A DNA stretch of 64,000 nucleotides, from contig JAUSOD010000091.1 in NCBI GenBank assembly GCA_030656215.1, forward strand, positions 230,356 through 294,355. The letters run 5' to 3'. The notes under the pieces were generated by a model. That model saw only the letters and a list, made by a program, of their open reading frames with translations, was not told the origin of the DNA and searched no databases. Origin of the DNA: Azoarcus sp. GTDB lineage: Bacteria > Pseudomonadota > Gammaproteobacteria > Burkholderiales > Rhodocyclaceae. This document shows, one piece after another, positions 37,726 to 46,167 of this stretch. Both the position numbers and the translations under genes were made by a program. The first letter of the stretch is position 1. Each line of letters begins with the position of its first letter.

Positions 37726-39240
37726 TCAGCGCTTGCCGCTGCCGAGCAAGGAGCCTAGCAGACCGCGCACGATCTGACGCCCGATGCTGCTGCCGATGGT
37801 GCGGGTAACCGTCTTGGCCGCAATCTGCATCAAGCCATCGCGCTGACCGCCACGCGGACCGGTGGATCCAAACAGAATGTCGTTGAGCCCACCACCGGCC
37901 TCTGCAGGGGCGGGCGCACCACCGCTTCCTGGCGAACGTTCTTGCGCCAGATCCGCGCGCGCAGTCGCCTGCGCCCGCAACAACTCGTAAGCCGATTCGC
38001 GGTCGACCTCCTTTTCGTAATGGCCGAACAGCACCGACGCACGAATTGCGGCATCACGCTCTGCTTGCGTCATCGGCCCGAGGCGCGAGACCGGCGCCAC
38101 CACAAAGGCACGCTCGACCACCTCGGGCCGCCCCTTTTCGTCGAGGAAGGACACCAGCGCCTCGCCCACTCCCAGTTCGGTGATCGCGGTCGCGGCGTTG
38201 AAGCCGGGGTTGGTACGCATGGTGTCGGCTGCGGCTTTGACCGCCTTCTGATCGCGTGGGGTGAAGGCGCGCAGGGCATGCTGCACCCGGTTGCCGAGCT
38301 GGCCGAGCACGGTGTCAGGCACGTCAAGCGGATTCTGGGTCACGAAGTACACCCCGACCCCCTTGGAACGGATCAATCTCACCACCTGCTCGATCTTCTC
38401 GATCAGTGCCTTGGGCGCATCCGCAAACAGCAGATGGGCCTCGTCAAAGAAGAACACCAGCTTGGGCTTATCAACGTCGCCCACCTCCGGCAGCTGCTCG
38501 AACAGCTCGGCCAGCATCCACAGCAGGAAGGTGGAATACAACTTGGGCGAGTTGTACAGGCGCTCGGCCGCAAGCACGTTGATCACGCCGCGACCGGCGG
38601 CATCGGTCTGCATCAGGTCGTTGATGTCGAGCATGGGCTCGCCGAAGAAGACATCGCCGCCCTGCGCTTCCAGCCCCAGCAGATTGCGCTGGATGGCACC
38701 GATCGAAGCCGCCGACACATTGCCGTACTCGGTGGTGAAGGTCTTCGCATTCTCCCCCACGTGCTGGACCATGGCACGCAAGTCCTTGAGGTCGAGCAGC
38801 AGCATGCCGTTGTCGTCGGCGATCTTGAACACCAGCTGCAACACACCGGTCTGGGTGTCATTGAGGTTGAGCAGGCGCGAGATCAGCAGCGGCCCCATGT
38901 CCGAGATCGTGGCCCGCACCGGATGGCCGCCGGTGCCAAACACATCCCAGAACACCGTGGTGTTGGCCCTCGGTTCGAAGTCGGTGATGCCGATCGCCGC
39001 AAGGCGCTGCATCAGTTTGTCGGACTTGACCCCCGCGGCCCCGATCCCCGACAGATCGCCCTTCACGTCGGCCATGAAAACCGGCACGCCGATGCTGGCG
39101 AAGGCTTCGGCCATCTTCTGCAGGCTCACCGTCTTGCCGGTGCCGGTGGCGCCGGTGATGAGCCCGTGCCGATTGGCCAGGCGCGGCAGCAGGTTGATTT
39201 CCTTGTCTTGTGTCTTGGCGATCAGAAGCGGCTCTGCCAT
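37726..39240 (-). CDS. HerA-like ATPase (DUF853 family)
   Basis: A 504-residue RecA/FtsK-type ATPase. Walker A is [14 protein letters not shown] near residue 30, Walker B is [16 protein letters not shown] near residue 265, and an arginine-finger-like block [19 protein letters not shown] follows. The N-terminus [20 protein letters not shown] is typical of DUF853 proteins, which act alone and are not paired with NurA. The C-terminal Gly-rich tail ends with [20 protein letters not shown]. The role is unknown; DNA translocation is inferred from family. GGAG lies six bases before the ATG. It is divergent from yebC. Confidence 0.88.
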   Translation of the reverse strand: MAEPLLIAKTQDKEINLLPRLANRHGLITGATGTGKTVSLQKMAEAFASIGVPVFMADVKGDLSGIGAAGVKSDKLMQRLAAIGITDFEPRANTTVFWDVFGTGGHPVRATISDMGPLLISRLLNLNDTQTGVLQLVFKIADDNGMLLLDLKDLRAMVQHVGENAKTFTTEYGNVSAASIGAIQRNLLGLEAQGGDVFFGEPMLDINDLMQTDAAGRGVINVLAAERLYNSPKLYSTFLLWMLAELFEQLPEVGDVDKPKLVFFFDEAHLLFADAPKALIEKIEQVVRLIRSKGVGVYFVTQNPLDVPDTVLGQLGNRVQHALRAFTPRDQKAVKAAADTMRTNPGFNAATAITELGVGEALVSFLDEKGRPEVVERAFVVAPVSRLGPMTQAERDAAIRASVLFGHYEKEVDRESAYELLRAQATARADLAQERSPGSGGAPAPAEAGGGLNDILFGSTGPRGGQRDGLMQIAAKTVTRTIGSSIGRQIVRGLLGSLLGSGKR

Positions 39241-39421
39241 GCGAGTCTCCAGCAAGCTTGCGAGTTGAAATACGCGGGAATACGCTGAAACTTTCGGCGC
39301 CAATCTTAACCCGGGCACCCCGCCTGTGCGTGTCTGTGCGCGCCCTCGCGCAGCTGTCTCTCACGCCGCAGCTGTATAATGCGCGCACTTTTCAATCGCA
39401 CACGCTGCGCCAGGGGTTCGT

Positions 39422-40147
39422 ATGGCTGGTCACTCGAAATGGGCCAATATCCAGCATCGCAAGGGTCGTCAGGATGCCAAGCGAGGCAAGGTTTTCACCA
39501 AACTGATCAAGGAAATCACCGTCGCTGCCCGCATGGGTGGCGGTGACATCGGCGCCAACCCGCGCCTGCGCCTCGCCATCGACAAGGCCAAGGGCGAATC
39601 GATGCCCAAGGACAACATCGACAACGCGATCAAACGCGGCACCGGTCAGCTCGAAGGCGTGACCTATGAGGAAGCGCGCTATGAAGGCTACGGCATCGCC
39701 GGCGCTGCAGTCATGGTCGATTGCCTCACCGACAACAAGATCCGCACCGTAGCCGACGTGCGCCACGCGTTCGCCAAGTACGGCGGCAACATGGGCACCG
39801 ATGGCTGCGTGGCCTTCCAGTTCAAGCACTGCGGTCAGCTGATGTTTGCTCCCGGCACCGACGAAGATGCGCTGATGGAAGCCGCACTCGAAGCTGGCGC
39901 CGAAGACGTGATCACCAACGATGACGGCTCGATCGAGGTCATCACCGGGCCGTGGGAATTCACCGCGGTGAAAGAAACCCTGGAGAAGGCCGGCTTCAGC
40001 GCCGAATTCGGCGAGGTCACGATGAAGGCGCAAAACGAGACCGAGCTTTCCGGCGAAGACGCTGCGCGCATGCAAAAACTGCTCGACGCACTCGAATCAC
40101 TCGATGACGTGCAGGACGTGTACACGTCCGTGGTGCTGGACGAGTGA
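39422..40147 (+). CDS. yebC: YebC/PmpR-family protein
   Basis: A 241-residue protein starting [20 protein letters not shown], the invariant YebC start. It contains [20 protein letters not shown] (here GANPRLR) and [11 protein letters not shown]. Members act as DNA-binding regulators, and recent work on the family links some to translation of proline stretches. The -10 box TATAAT at 39375-39380 lies upstream. It is followed by a strong intrinsic terminator, so it is transcribed alone even though ruvC, its usual neighbour, is 1.3 kb downstream beyond an EamA gene and ybjQ. Confidence 0.95.
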   Translation: MAGHSKWANIQHRKGRQDAKRGKVFTKLIKEITVAARMGGGDIGANPRLRLAIDKAKGESMPKDNIDNAIKRGTGQLEGVTYEEARYEGYGIAGAAVMVDCLTDNKIRTVADVRHAFAKYGGNMGTDGCVAFQFKHCGQLMFAPGTDEDALMEAALEAGAEDVITNDDGSIEVITGPWEFTAVKETLEKAGFSAEFGEVTMKAQNETELSGEDAARMQKLLDALESLDDVQDVYTSVVLDE

Positions 40148-40187
40148 TCGTGTAGCCCTCTGTGATTGCCCCTGTGGCATGCAACTC

Positions 40188-40217
40188 GGGCGGCGCGCTG
40201 CGTCGCCCTTTTCTTTT
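40188..40217 (+). terminator. Intrinsic terminator of yebC
   Basis: GGGCG pairs with CGCCC around a GC-rich loop and is followed by TTTTCTTTT, 40 nt after the yebC stop. Confidence 0.75.
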
Positions 40218-40236
40218 GGTGGATCCACTCACGCTC

Positions 40237-41118
40237 ATGAACACCCCGTCGCTTGCTCAACGCATCATGCCGCTGCTGTTCGTCGTGCTCTGGAGCACCG
40301 GTTTCATTGGCGCCAAGTTCGGCCTGCCCTATGCCGAACCGCTCAGCTTTCTCGCCACCCGCTATGTGCTGGTGATCCTGCTGATGGTCATGCTTGCCCT
40401 GGCCATGCGCGCGCCCTGGCCCGCCAGCCCGCGCGAAGTGGTTCACATCGCCATCACCGGGGTACTGGTGCAGGCGCTCTACCTTGGCGGGGTGTTCGTG
40501 GCGATCCATCGCGGCCTGCCCGCCGGGGTCACCGCCCTGGTCGTGGGCATGCAACCCCTGCTCACCGCGCTCGGTGCGGGCATGTTGCTGGGCGAGCGGG
40601 TCAGCATCCGTCAATGGGGCGGGCTTGCCCTCGGCTTCTTCGGCGTCACCCTGGTGGTGAGCAACAAGGTGGCGGTGGACGGTGTCGCCCCGGACGATCT
40701 CGGCTACATGCTGGCACCGGCAATGGCGGCACTCATCGGCATCACCGCCGGCACGCTGTACCAGAAGCGTTTCTGCCCGCGCTTCGACCTGCGCACCGGA
40801 TCGGTCATCCAGTTCGTTCCCAGCCTGATTCTCACCGCACTCGTGGCCAGCCGCACCGAGACCATGGAAATCACCTGGAGCGGCGACTTCATCTTCGCCT
40901 TGGGCTGGCTGGTGGTGGTGCTGTCACTCGGCGCAATCAGCCTGCTCAATCTGTTGATCCGCAGCGGTACGGCGGTCAACGTCGCCAGCCTGTTCTACCT
41001 TACGCCGCCCACCACCGCACTGATTGCATGGGCGATGTTCGACGAGACCCTGACCGGCCTCGCGCTGGCCGGCATGATCGTTGCCGTTGCCGGCGTATGG
41101 CTGGCGCGCAAGGCCTGA
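40237..41118 (+). CDS. EamA/DMT-family transporter
   Basis: A 293-residue ten-span membrane protein with two EamA repeats. It begins RIMPLLFVVLWSTGFIGAKF and ends the first repeat with GMQPLLTALGAGMLLGERVS; the second ends TPPTTALIAWAMFDETLTGL. The Arg/Lys-bearing loop LYQKRFCPRFD between repeats is common in the YedA/RhaT-like branch. The substrate is unknown. ATG at 40237 is used; the longer frame to 40162 crosses the yebC terminator. It is separated from yebC by the terminator and from ybjQ by 36 nt. Confidence 0.87.
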   Translation: MNTPSLAQRIMPLLFVVLWSTGFIGAKFGLPYAEPLSFLATRYVLVILLMVMLALAMRAPWPASPREVVHIAITGVLVQALYLGGVFVAIHRGLPAGVTALVVGMQPLLTALGAGMLLGERVSIRQWGGLALGFFGVTLVVSNKVAVDGVAPDDLGYMLAPAMAALIGITAGTLYQKRFCPRFDLRTGSVIQFVPSLILTALVASRTETMEITWSGDFIFALGWLVVVLSLGAISLLNLLIRSGTAVNVASLFYLTPPTTALIAWAMFDETLTGLALAGMIVAVAGVWLARKA

Positions 41119-41154
41119 TAGCATCAGCAAACGATTCAAGCCAAGGAGTGCACC

Positions 41155-41472
41155 ATGCAGATGTCCACCACCCCCACCCTCGAAGGCCGCCCGATCCAGC
41201 GCTACCTCGGTGTCGTCACCGGCGAGGCGATCATCGGCGCCAATATCTTCAAGGACCTTTTCGCCTCGGTCCGCAACATCGTCGGCGGCCGCGCCGGCGC
41301 CTACGAGCGCGCCCTCGCCGACGCACGCGAAATGGCGATGGAAGAAATGAGCGAGCAGGCGGCCAAGCTCGGCGCCAATGCGGTGGTCGCCATCGATATC
41401 GACTACGAAGTGCTGGGTAAGGACAACGGCATGCTGATGGTGTGCGTCAGCGGCACAGCGGTGAGCGTTTGA
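41155..41472 (+). CDS. YbjQ family protein
   Basis: A 105-residue protein with the family core [20 protein letters not shown] and [17 protein letters not shown], ending [13 protein letters not shown]. YbjQ-type proteins form pentameric beta-rich rings and have been called heavy-metal-binding domains, but the function is not settled. It overlaps the proposed ruvC start by 4 nt (TTGA), which would couple the two. It carries no cysteine cluster, so metal binding is not evident. Confidence 0.88.
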   Translation: MQMSTTPTLEGRPIQRYLGVVTGEAIIGANIFKDLFASVRNIVGGRAGAYERALADAREMAMEEMSEQAAKLGANAVVAIDIDYEVLGKDNGMLMVCVSGTAVSV

Positions 41473-42065
41473 CCCAGCCCGTCTTGACCGCCACCGCTTC
41501 ACGCACGGTCGCCACCCGCATCCTCGGCCTCGACCCCGGCCTGCGTATCACCGGCTTTGGCATCATCGACATCCTCGGCAGCCAGTTGCGCTATGTGGCA
41601 AGCGGCTGCATCAAAACCCGCGACGGAGAGCTCCCCGGCCGCCTCAAGACCCTGCTCGACGGCGTGCGCGAAGTGATCGCCACCTATTCGCCGGATGAGG
41701 TCGCAGTGGAAAAGGTCTTCGTCAACGTCAACCCCCAATCCACCCTGCTGCTCGGTCAGGCCCGTGGCGCGGTGATCTGCGGTGCGGTCTCGTGCAACCT
41801 GCCAGTGGCCGAATACACCGCGCTGCAAGTCAAGCAGGCCGTCGTGGGGCACGGCAAGGCCGCCAAGGAACAGGTCCAGCACATGGTCCAGCGCCTGCTT
41901 GCGCTGGATGCCCCCCCCGGCCCAGACGCCGCCGACGCCCTCGCCTGCGCAATCTGCCACGCTCACGGCAGCCAGGGCATCGGCGCCATCGCCGGAATTG
42001 GCACCCGCCGCAAAGGCGGCCGCATGCAGGCCCCCGACTTGAACGCACTCAACCGTAAGAGTTAA
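41469..42065 (+). CDS. ruvC: Crossover junction endodeoxyribonuclease RuvC
   Basis: Resolves Holliday junctions. The 198-residue protein has the first catalytic Asp in [16 protein letters not shown], Glu in [17 protein letters not shown], and the late acidic pair in [16 protein letters not shown]. The C-terminal basic tail is unusually long but not suspicious. The start is uncertain: TTG at 41469 overlaps the ybjQ stop (TTGA) and has GGTGAG just upstream; TTG at 41484 or GTG at 41442 are alternatives. It is 23 kb from ruvAB, although many betaproteobacteria keep ruvCAB together. A strong tRNA promoter lies just after the stop. Confidence 0.93.
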   Translation: MTQPVLTATASRTVATRILGLDPGLRITGFGIIDILGSQLRYVASGCIKTRDGELPGRLKTLLDGVREVIATYSPDEVAVEKVFVNVNPQSTLLLGQARGAVICGAVSCNLPVAEYTALQVKQAVVGHGKAAKEQVQHMVQRLLALDAPPGPDAADALACAICHAHGSQGIGAIAGIGTRRKGGRMQAPDLNALNRKS

Positions 42066-42076
42066 GTCATAAAGAC

Positions 42077-42105
42077 TTGCGCATCCATCCCTGATTGGCT
42101 ATTAT
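42077..42105 (+). promoter_or_regulatory. Promoter of tRNA-Lys
   Basis: TTGCGC at 42077-42082 and TATTAT at 42100-42105 have a 17-nt spacer, followed by a GC-rich discriminator (GCGCGCC), as stable RNA promoters have. It lies 50 nt before the tRNA. Confidence 0.7.
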
Positions 42106-42154
42106 GCGCGCCTCTCGACGCAATACAGATCGAGCAAAAGCAACGAAGCAGCAC

Positions 42155-42230
42155 GGGGGTATAGCTCAGTTGGTAGAGCAGCTGACTCTTAATCAGTAGG
42201 TCGTAGGTTCGAATCCTACTGCCCCCACCA
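42155..42230 (+). tRNA. tRNA-Lys(CUU)
   Basis: A 76-nt cloverleaf with encoded CCA. The acceptor stem GGGGGTA pairs with TGCCCCC (one T-G). The D arm is GCTC-AGTTGGTAGA-GAGC-like, and the anticodon stem GCTGA/TCAGT encloses loop CTCTTAA, so the anticodon is CUU (lysine). The T arm is GTAGG-TTCGAAT-CCTAC. An intrinsic terminator follows 16 nt later. Confidence 0.97.
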
Positions 42231-42246
42231 AGAATAACAAGCACTT

Positions 42247-42279
42247 AGGCCAATCTCACGGGATTGGCCTTTTTGTTTT
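42247..42279 (+). terminator. Intrinsic terminator of tRNA-Lys
   Basis: AGGCCAATC pairs with GATTGGCCT (9 bp) across a 6-nt loop, then TTTTTGTTTT. It is the clearest Rho-independent terminator in the window. Confidence 0.9.
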
Positions 42280-42432
42280 CCGAGCCATGTAGCCACGGCG
42301 TAGCCACATCCGGATGCCGCGCCGCCAAGCGATAGCCTACTAAAACTAACGCAAATTAGTAGAAATTAGTAGGGCCGCGCTCCACCCGAAACCACCAATC
42401 AGGATCAGCAGACAGGACGGGGAATGGTGTGA

Positions 42433-43395
42433 TCAGCCTTCCGCTGGCCAGCCAGGCGCCAGCTGGATGAGACGGGTCGCCGACTTCCGGCATTCCTCGC
42501 GCACCGCCGGGTGGAGCGCCGTGAGCCAGCGTTCGGGCAAGGCGTTCTCGCCAGCCAATGCGCCCATCACCATACCGGCGATGGCGCCGGTGGTGTCGGC
42601 GTCGCCGCCACGATTGACGATGTCGATCAGTACCGCCTCAAAGCCCAGGCTACGCTCCATGGCCTGAAAGACCGCGCGCATGGTGTCCACAATGTAGCCG
42701 CTGGGATTATCGCAGCGGCTACCAGCGAAACCGAATGCCGGCAGTAGCGTCGCCAACGCCTGCGCACGTGTCAGCACCTGCTGCTGCGAATCTCCGGCCA
42801 GCGCAGCCTGAACCATACCGACCACGCATAAGGTGGCCGCATCGGTGAGCGGGTTGTGATGGGTCACCCGCGCCTGCACCAGGGCAGCATGCCCGATCGC
42901 GTCCGGGTCACCGCCGAAACCGGCAAGTGCAACCGGCAGGCAGCGCATGGTGGCGCCGTTGCCCGCATCGGACGATGGCGGCGCTTCGGTGCTGCCGGTG
43001 AGGCGCCAGCGCACGATGCCGCGGCGTACGGTGTTGCCGATATCCACCGGCTTGCTTCGCATCCAGCCGTCGAATGCCAGGGCGCAGGCCTCGGCCGAGG
43101 GCGGCCCCGCTGCCGCAAGCCAGGCCTCGGCCAGGGCCAGGGTCATCGTGGTGTCATCGGTGACTGCACCGGCGGCGAGCCGCAGCCAGCCGCCACCCCG
43201 GATCCGGTCATGCACACCGTACTGCGCGCCGATTTCGCGTGGGGTCATGAACTCCACCGTGGCACCGAGCGCATCTCCGATGGCCAGACCGAGCATGGCG
43301 CCGCGAGCGCGCGCGAGCAGTAGCGCTCTACCCGATTCAGCGGGCAAACGCTGGCGGGTAAGGCCCGACGGCATCAACGATGCGAGGAGGGTCAC
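42433..43395 (-). CDS. draG: ADP-ribosyl-[dinitrogen reductase] glycohydrolase
   Basis: Removes ADP-ribose from an arginine of nitrogenase iron protein and so restores its activity after ammonium or dark switch-off. The 320-residue protein has the dinuclear Mn/Mg site motifs: GDALGATVEFMTPREI, AGAVTDDTTMTLALAEAWL near residue 80, and NRGGDADTTGAIAGMVMGAL near residue 260. This set separates DraG-type enzymes from other ADP-ribosylhydrolases. The start is GTG at 43395, overlapping the nifQ stop (GTGA); an ATG at 43374 is an alternative. It is the last gene of the nifB operon. The partner transferase DraT is not in the window. Confidence 0.88.
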   Translation of the reverse strand: MTLLASLMPSGLTRQRLPAESGRALLLARARGAMLGLAIGDALGATVEFMTPREIGAQYGVHDRIRGGGWLRLAAGAVTDDTTMTLALAEAWLAAAGPPSAEACALAFDGWMRSKPVDIGNTVRRGIVRWRLTGSTEAPPSSDAGNGATMRCLPVALAGFGGDPDAIGHAALVQARVTHHNPLTDAATLCVVGMVQAALAGDSQQQVLTRAQALATLLPAFGFAGSRCDNPSGYIVDTMRAVFQAMERSLGFEAVLIDIVNRGGDADTTGAIAGMVMGALAGENALPERWLTALHPAVREECRKSATRLIQLAPGWPAEG

Positions 43396-43967
43396 ACTTC
43401 GGGCCCGAAGCAGGTGGCGTAGTCGGTGCACGCCTCGCATGAAGGCGAGGCACAGACGAAGATCCCTTCACGCTGGCACAGCTCGCGGTAGAGGAACTTC
43501 TTCCACTTCATGTCGCGGTTGTTGGCAAGAGCAAGCGCCGGAAAGTTGAGTGCGATCAGCTGTGACAGCTCGCGCCGCGATGGCAGGCCGAGGTCCTGCC
43601 ACAGATGATCGTCCCCCATACATGCAGTGGCGACGATTTGCGCCACCTCGGCGGCACCGGCCACCTCGGCATCCGCTTCGCCATCGATGAAGCGGACCAG
43701 ATCCTCGAATTCCGGATGCAGGGTCGGTGTCTGGCTCAGATCGGATCTGGGCTGCCACATCAGCCGCGGAAAGTGCTGCGCGATGAGCGCGGCAAAACGA
43801 GCCGGGCCAAGGCCGAAGTCGGCCGGCAGCATGCCGTCGCCCAAGGTCCAGCCAGCAATCAGATGAGCAAGGAGTTCATCGTTGGGATAACCCGCCGCAT
43901 GCTGCATCAGATGCGCGTGCAGCGCGGCGCGGGCGGGCGACGGGCGAAAACTCAGCGGTGCAAGCAT
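43392..43967 (-). CDS. nifQ: NifQ, molybdenum donor for FeMo-cofactor
   Basis: NifQ binds a Mo-Fe-S cluster and gives molybdenum to the NifEN/NifH complex during FeMo-co synthesis. The 191-residue protein ends with the diagnostic cysteine motif CASPSCEACTDYATC (C-x4-C-x2-C-x5-C) in the last 20 residues, preceded by MKWKKFLYRELCQREGIFV. The start at 43967 (MLAPLSFRPS) has AGG eight bases upstream; the frame is open to 44003. It lies in the nifB operon between a [2Fe-2S] ferredoxin gene and draG, overlapping draG by 4 nt. Confidence 0.94.
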   Translation of the reverse strand: MLAPLSFRPSPARAALHAHLMQHAAGYPNDELLAHLIAGWTLGDGMLPADFGLGPARFAALIAQHFPRLMWQPRSDLSQTPTLHPEFEDLVRFIDGEADAEVAGAAEVAQIVATACMGDDHLWQDLGLPSRRELSQLIALNFPALALANNRDMKWKKFLYRELCQREGIFVCASPSCEACTDYATCFGPEV

Positions 43968-44045
43968 GATGAATACCTCATGTTGATTCAGGTACCGGCA
44001 CACCGTGCTGCGGTCCGCACAGTGCGGCGTGCCGGATCGGACGGA

Positions 44046-44408
44046 TCAATACTCGACCAGCAGATCCTCGTCGCGCAGGATCATCTGGCAGGCCAGGCGC
44101 CACGGCGTGACCGCAATATCCTCGACCCGCATGCGCTCGATCTCGTCGAGGGTGACTTTCTTGTGCTCGCGCAGCACAACGAGCTCCTTGTCGGTCAGGC
44201 GGCTGGCCATCGAGTCGGTGTGGGTACCGTGGTTGGCCAGCGGGGTGATCTTGACCATGCAGGTGGCGCATTCGCCGTCTTCACAGGAAAAATCGATCGG
44301 GATATGGTTATCCTTGGCGATCTTGAGGATGGTCTGGGTATGCGAGCCGGCTACCGCGTAGACGGTCTTATCCTTGTGAATCGGGCTCGAGAAAGTGATG
44401 TTGGGCAT
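44046..44408 (-). CDS. [2Fe-2S] ferredoxin resembling the Shethna FeSII protective protein
   Basis: A 120-residue ferredoxin with one [2Fe-2S] site: CEDGECATC near residue 43 and the fourth cysteine in WRLACQMILRDEDLLVEY at the C-terminus. The start ITFSSPIHKDKTVYAVAGSH and the end DEDLLVEY resemble the FeSII (Shethna) protein of Azotobacter vinelandii. That protein binds oxidised nitrogenase and holds it in an inactive, oxygen-safe complex. The middle segment (LTDKELVVLREHKKVTLDEI) is the longer loop that separates FeSII from ordinary adrenodoxin types. The resemblance is judged from memory and must be aligned. It sits in the nifB operon before nifQ. GGAG lies seven bases before the ATG. Confidence 0.75.
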   Translation of the reverse strand: MPNITFSSPIHKDKTVYAVAGSHTQTILKIAKDNHIPIDFSCEDGECATCMVKITPLANHGTHTDSMASRLTDKELVVLREHKKVTLDEIERMRVEDIAVTPWRLACQMILRDEDLLVEY

Positions 44409-44491
44409 GGTGAAACTCCACAGTGGTTGAATGGACGAACGGCCTCTCTGCCGGTTGTTGTAGGGTTGGGCCCGCGGGTTTGGCCCGCGTT

Positions 44492-44779
44492 TCAGCCCGG
44501 GCGCACGACGACTACCCCGCCCAGCACCTGGGCCTGACAGGCGAGCCGGTTCTTGACCCCGGCGTAATTTTCCTTGAGGACCTTGTCCTCGAGGACCGAG
44601 GGGTTGGCGAGATTCTCGGCACCGGACACGATTTTCATCATGCAGGTGCCGCACTCGCCTTCCCGGCAGCCATAAGTGAGTCCAGCACCGATCTGTTCCG
44701 ATACCTCGATGAGACGGGTACCGGCCGGCACCGTGACGGTGACGCCGATATCCTCGAAGGTGACCTGAGCCTTGGGCAT
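44492..44779 (-). CDS. [2Fe-2S] ferredoxin of the nif operon
   Basis: A 95-residue plant-type ferredoxin. The cluster ligands are CREGECGTC near residue 38 (C-x4-C-x2-C) and the fourth cysteine in RLACQAQVLGG. It is shorter than its neighbour and lacks the extra loop of FeSII-like proteins, so it is probably an electron carrier. The start MPKAQVTFEDIGVTVTV is typical. It lies 10 nt downstream of the flavodiiron gene and 83 nt upstream of the FeSII-like gene, within the nifB operon, so NifA should control it. Its redox partners are unknown; the flavodiiron protein is the nearest candidate. Confidence 0.88.
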   Translation of the reverse strand: MPKAQVTFEDIGVTVTVPAGTRLIEVSEQIGAGLTYGCREGECGTCMMKIVSGAENLANPSVLEDKVLKENYAGVKNRLACQAQVLGGVVVVRPG

Positions 44780-44789
44780 GATGAAAGTC

Positions 44790-46079
44790 CTATGCGGTAA
44801 GTGCGCTGGGCGCGGTGAAATCGACATAACGGGGCGCGGCGCGGCCCACCAGGTGCTCGGCCAGTTCGCGACCCAGCGCGGCACAGCTGGCAAGTTCTTC
44901 TTCGGTGGGAATGAGCTTGACCTTCACCCCGGGGCGCGGCACCCGCATCTTCAGGCCGCGCAGACGGTCCTCGACCATATTGACCGCCTCGCCGCTCCAG
45001 CCGTAGGAGCCGAAGGCGGCGCCGAACTTGCCCTTGACCTTGACCAGGGTCAGCGAGGACAACAGGTCCCACACCGGCTTGACCGCATCACCATTGATCG
45101 TCGGCGAGCCGAACACGAGGCCATCGGCCTCCTCGATCAGGTCGACGAAGGGGCCGGGGTCGCCGCCGGCGATGTCGTACAGCGATACACGCACGCCTTC
45201 GACCCCCTCGGCACCGTCGCGCACCGCTTCGGCCATGCGTGCCGTGTTGCCATAGGCGCTGATGTAGAACACCAGTAAGGTCTTCTCCCGCTCGCCGGCT
45301 TCGTTGGCGAGCAGGGGGGCGGCGAGCTGACGATAGCGGCGCACGTAACTGGCCGGTGCATCGCGCAATATCGGGCCGTGCGCGGGCGCGATCAACCGGA
45401 TCGCCAGCGGCTCGATCAGATCGAGTGCGGTCAGCACATGCTCGCGGAAGGGCCGCATGATGTGCTGGTAGTAGTAATCGAAAGAGAACCGGAAGTCGCC
45501 CACGCGATCGTTGAACAGGCGGGTGTCGCAAAAGTGGCAGCCAAACACGTCGCCGGAGAACAGCAGCCCCTCTTCCTCGACCCAGGTGCACTGGGTGTCG
45601 GGCCAGTGCAGATAAGGGGTGTGAATGAAACGCAGGGTGCGTCCGCCGAGATCGATGCGAGTGTCTTCATCGACCGGCACGATACGGGTCTCGTCGAGAC
45701 CGTCCTTGACCAGGCCCTTGAGCATTTTCAAGGCCGGGTAGGACAGATAGACGGTGGCCTGCGGCGCCGCCGCCAGCAGCTGCGGCAGCGCCCCGGTATG
45801 GTCGGGCTCGAGGTGGTTGAGCACGATCGCGCGGATTTCGTCAGGCCGGCAGACCGACCACAGGCGCGCAAAAAACGCATCTGCGAATTCGGCCTTGACC
45901 GTGTCGATCACCGCCACACCGTCGCTGCCACGCACCGCATAGGCGTTGTAACTGGTGCCGTTGGCCGTGCGCAGGATGATGTCGAACTGGCGCAGGTCCG
46001 GATCGAGTGCGCCCACCCAATGCACATCAGGAGCAATGGCGACGGGTTCCCCGGGACGGACGGCGCCTGTGCGACTCAT
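44790..46079 (-). CDS. Flavodiiron protein (FprA-type)
   Basis: A 429-residue two-domain protein that reduces O2 or NO to water or N2O. The N-terminal beta-lactamase-like domain has all diiron ligands: NHLEPDHTG (His, Glu, Asp, His), LHWPD, FSGDVFGCHF and IAPAHGPI. The C-terminal flavodoxin domain begins VFYISAYGNTARMAEAV and has the FMN loop GSPTINGDAVKP. It lacks a fused rubredoxin, so the electron donor should be separate, possibly the adjacent ferredoxin. It sits inside the nifB operon, where an oxygen-scavenging role protecting nitrogenase is likely, though electron transfer to nitrogenase has also been proposed for such proteins. Confidence 0.9.
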   Translation of the reverse strand: MSRTGAVRPGEPVAIAPDVHWVGALDPDLRQFDIILRTANGTSYNAYAVRGSDGVAVIDTVKAEFADAFFARLWSVCRPDEIRAIVLNHLEPDHTGALPQLLAAAPQATVYLSYPALKMLKGLVKDGLDETRIVPVDEDTRIDLGGRTLRFIHTPYLHWPDTQCTWVEEEGLLFSGDVFGCHFCDTRLFNDRVGDFRFSFDYYYQHIMRPFREHVLTALDLIEPLAIRLIAPAHGPILRDAPASYVRRYRQLAAPLLANEAGEREKTLLVFYISAYGNTARMAEAVRDGAEGVEGVRVSLYDIAGGDPGPFVDLIEEADGLVFGSPTINGDAVKPVWDLLSSLTLVKVKGKFGAAFGSYGWSGEAVNMVEDRLRGLKMRVPRPGVKVKLIPTEEELASCAALGRELAEHLVGRAAPRYVDFTAPSALTA

Positions 46080-46167
46080 CGCCCAACTCCCCTCGGCTTC
46101 GCCATTGCGCAGCCGCGCCGCCCCGCCCCGGGGAGCGCGTTGGCACAGGAGGGCGAGCGGACCGAAT

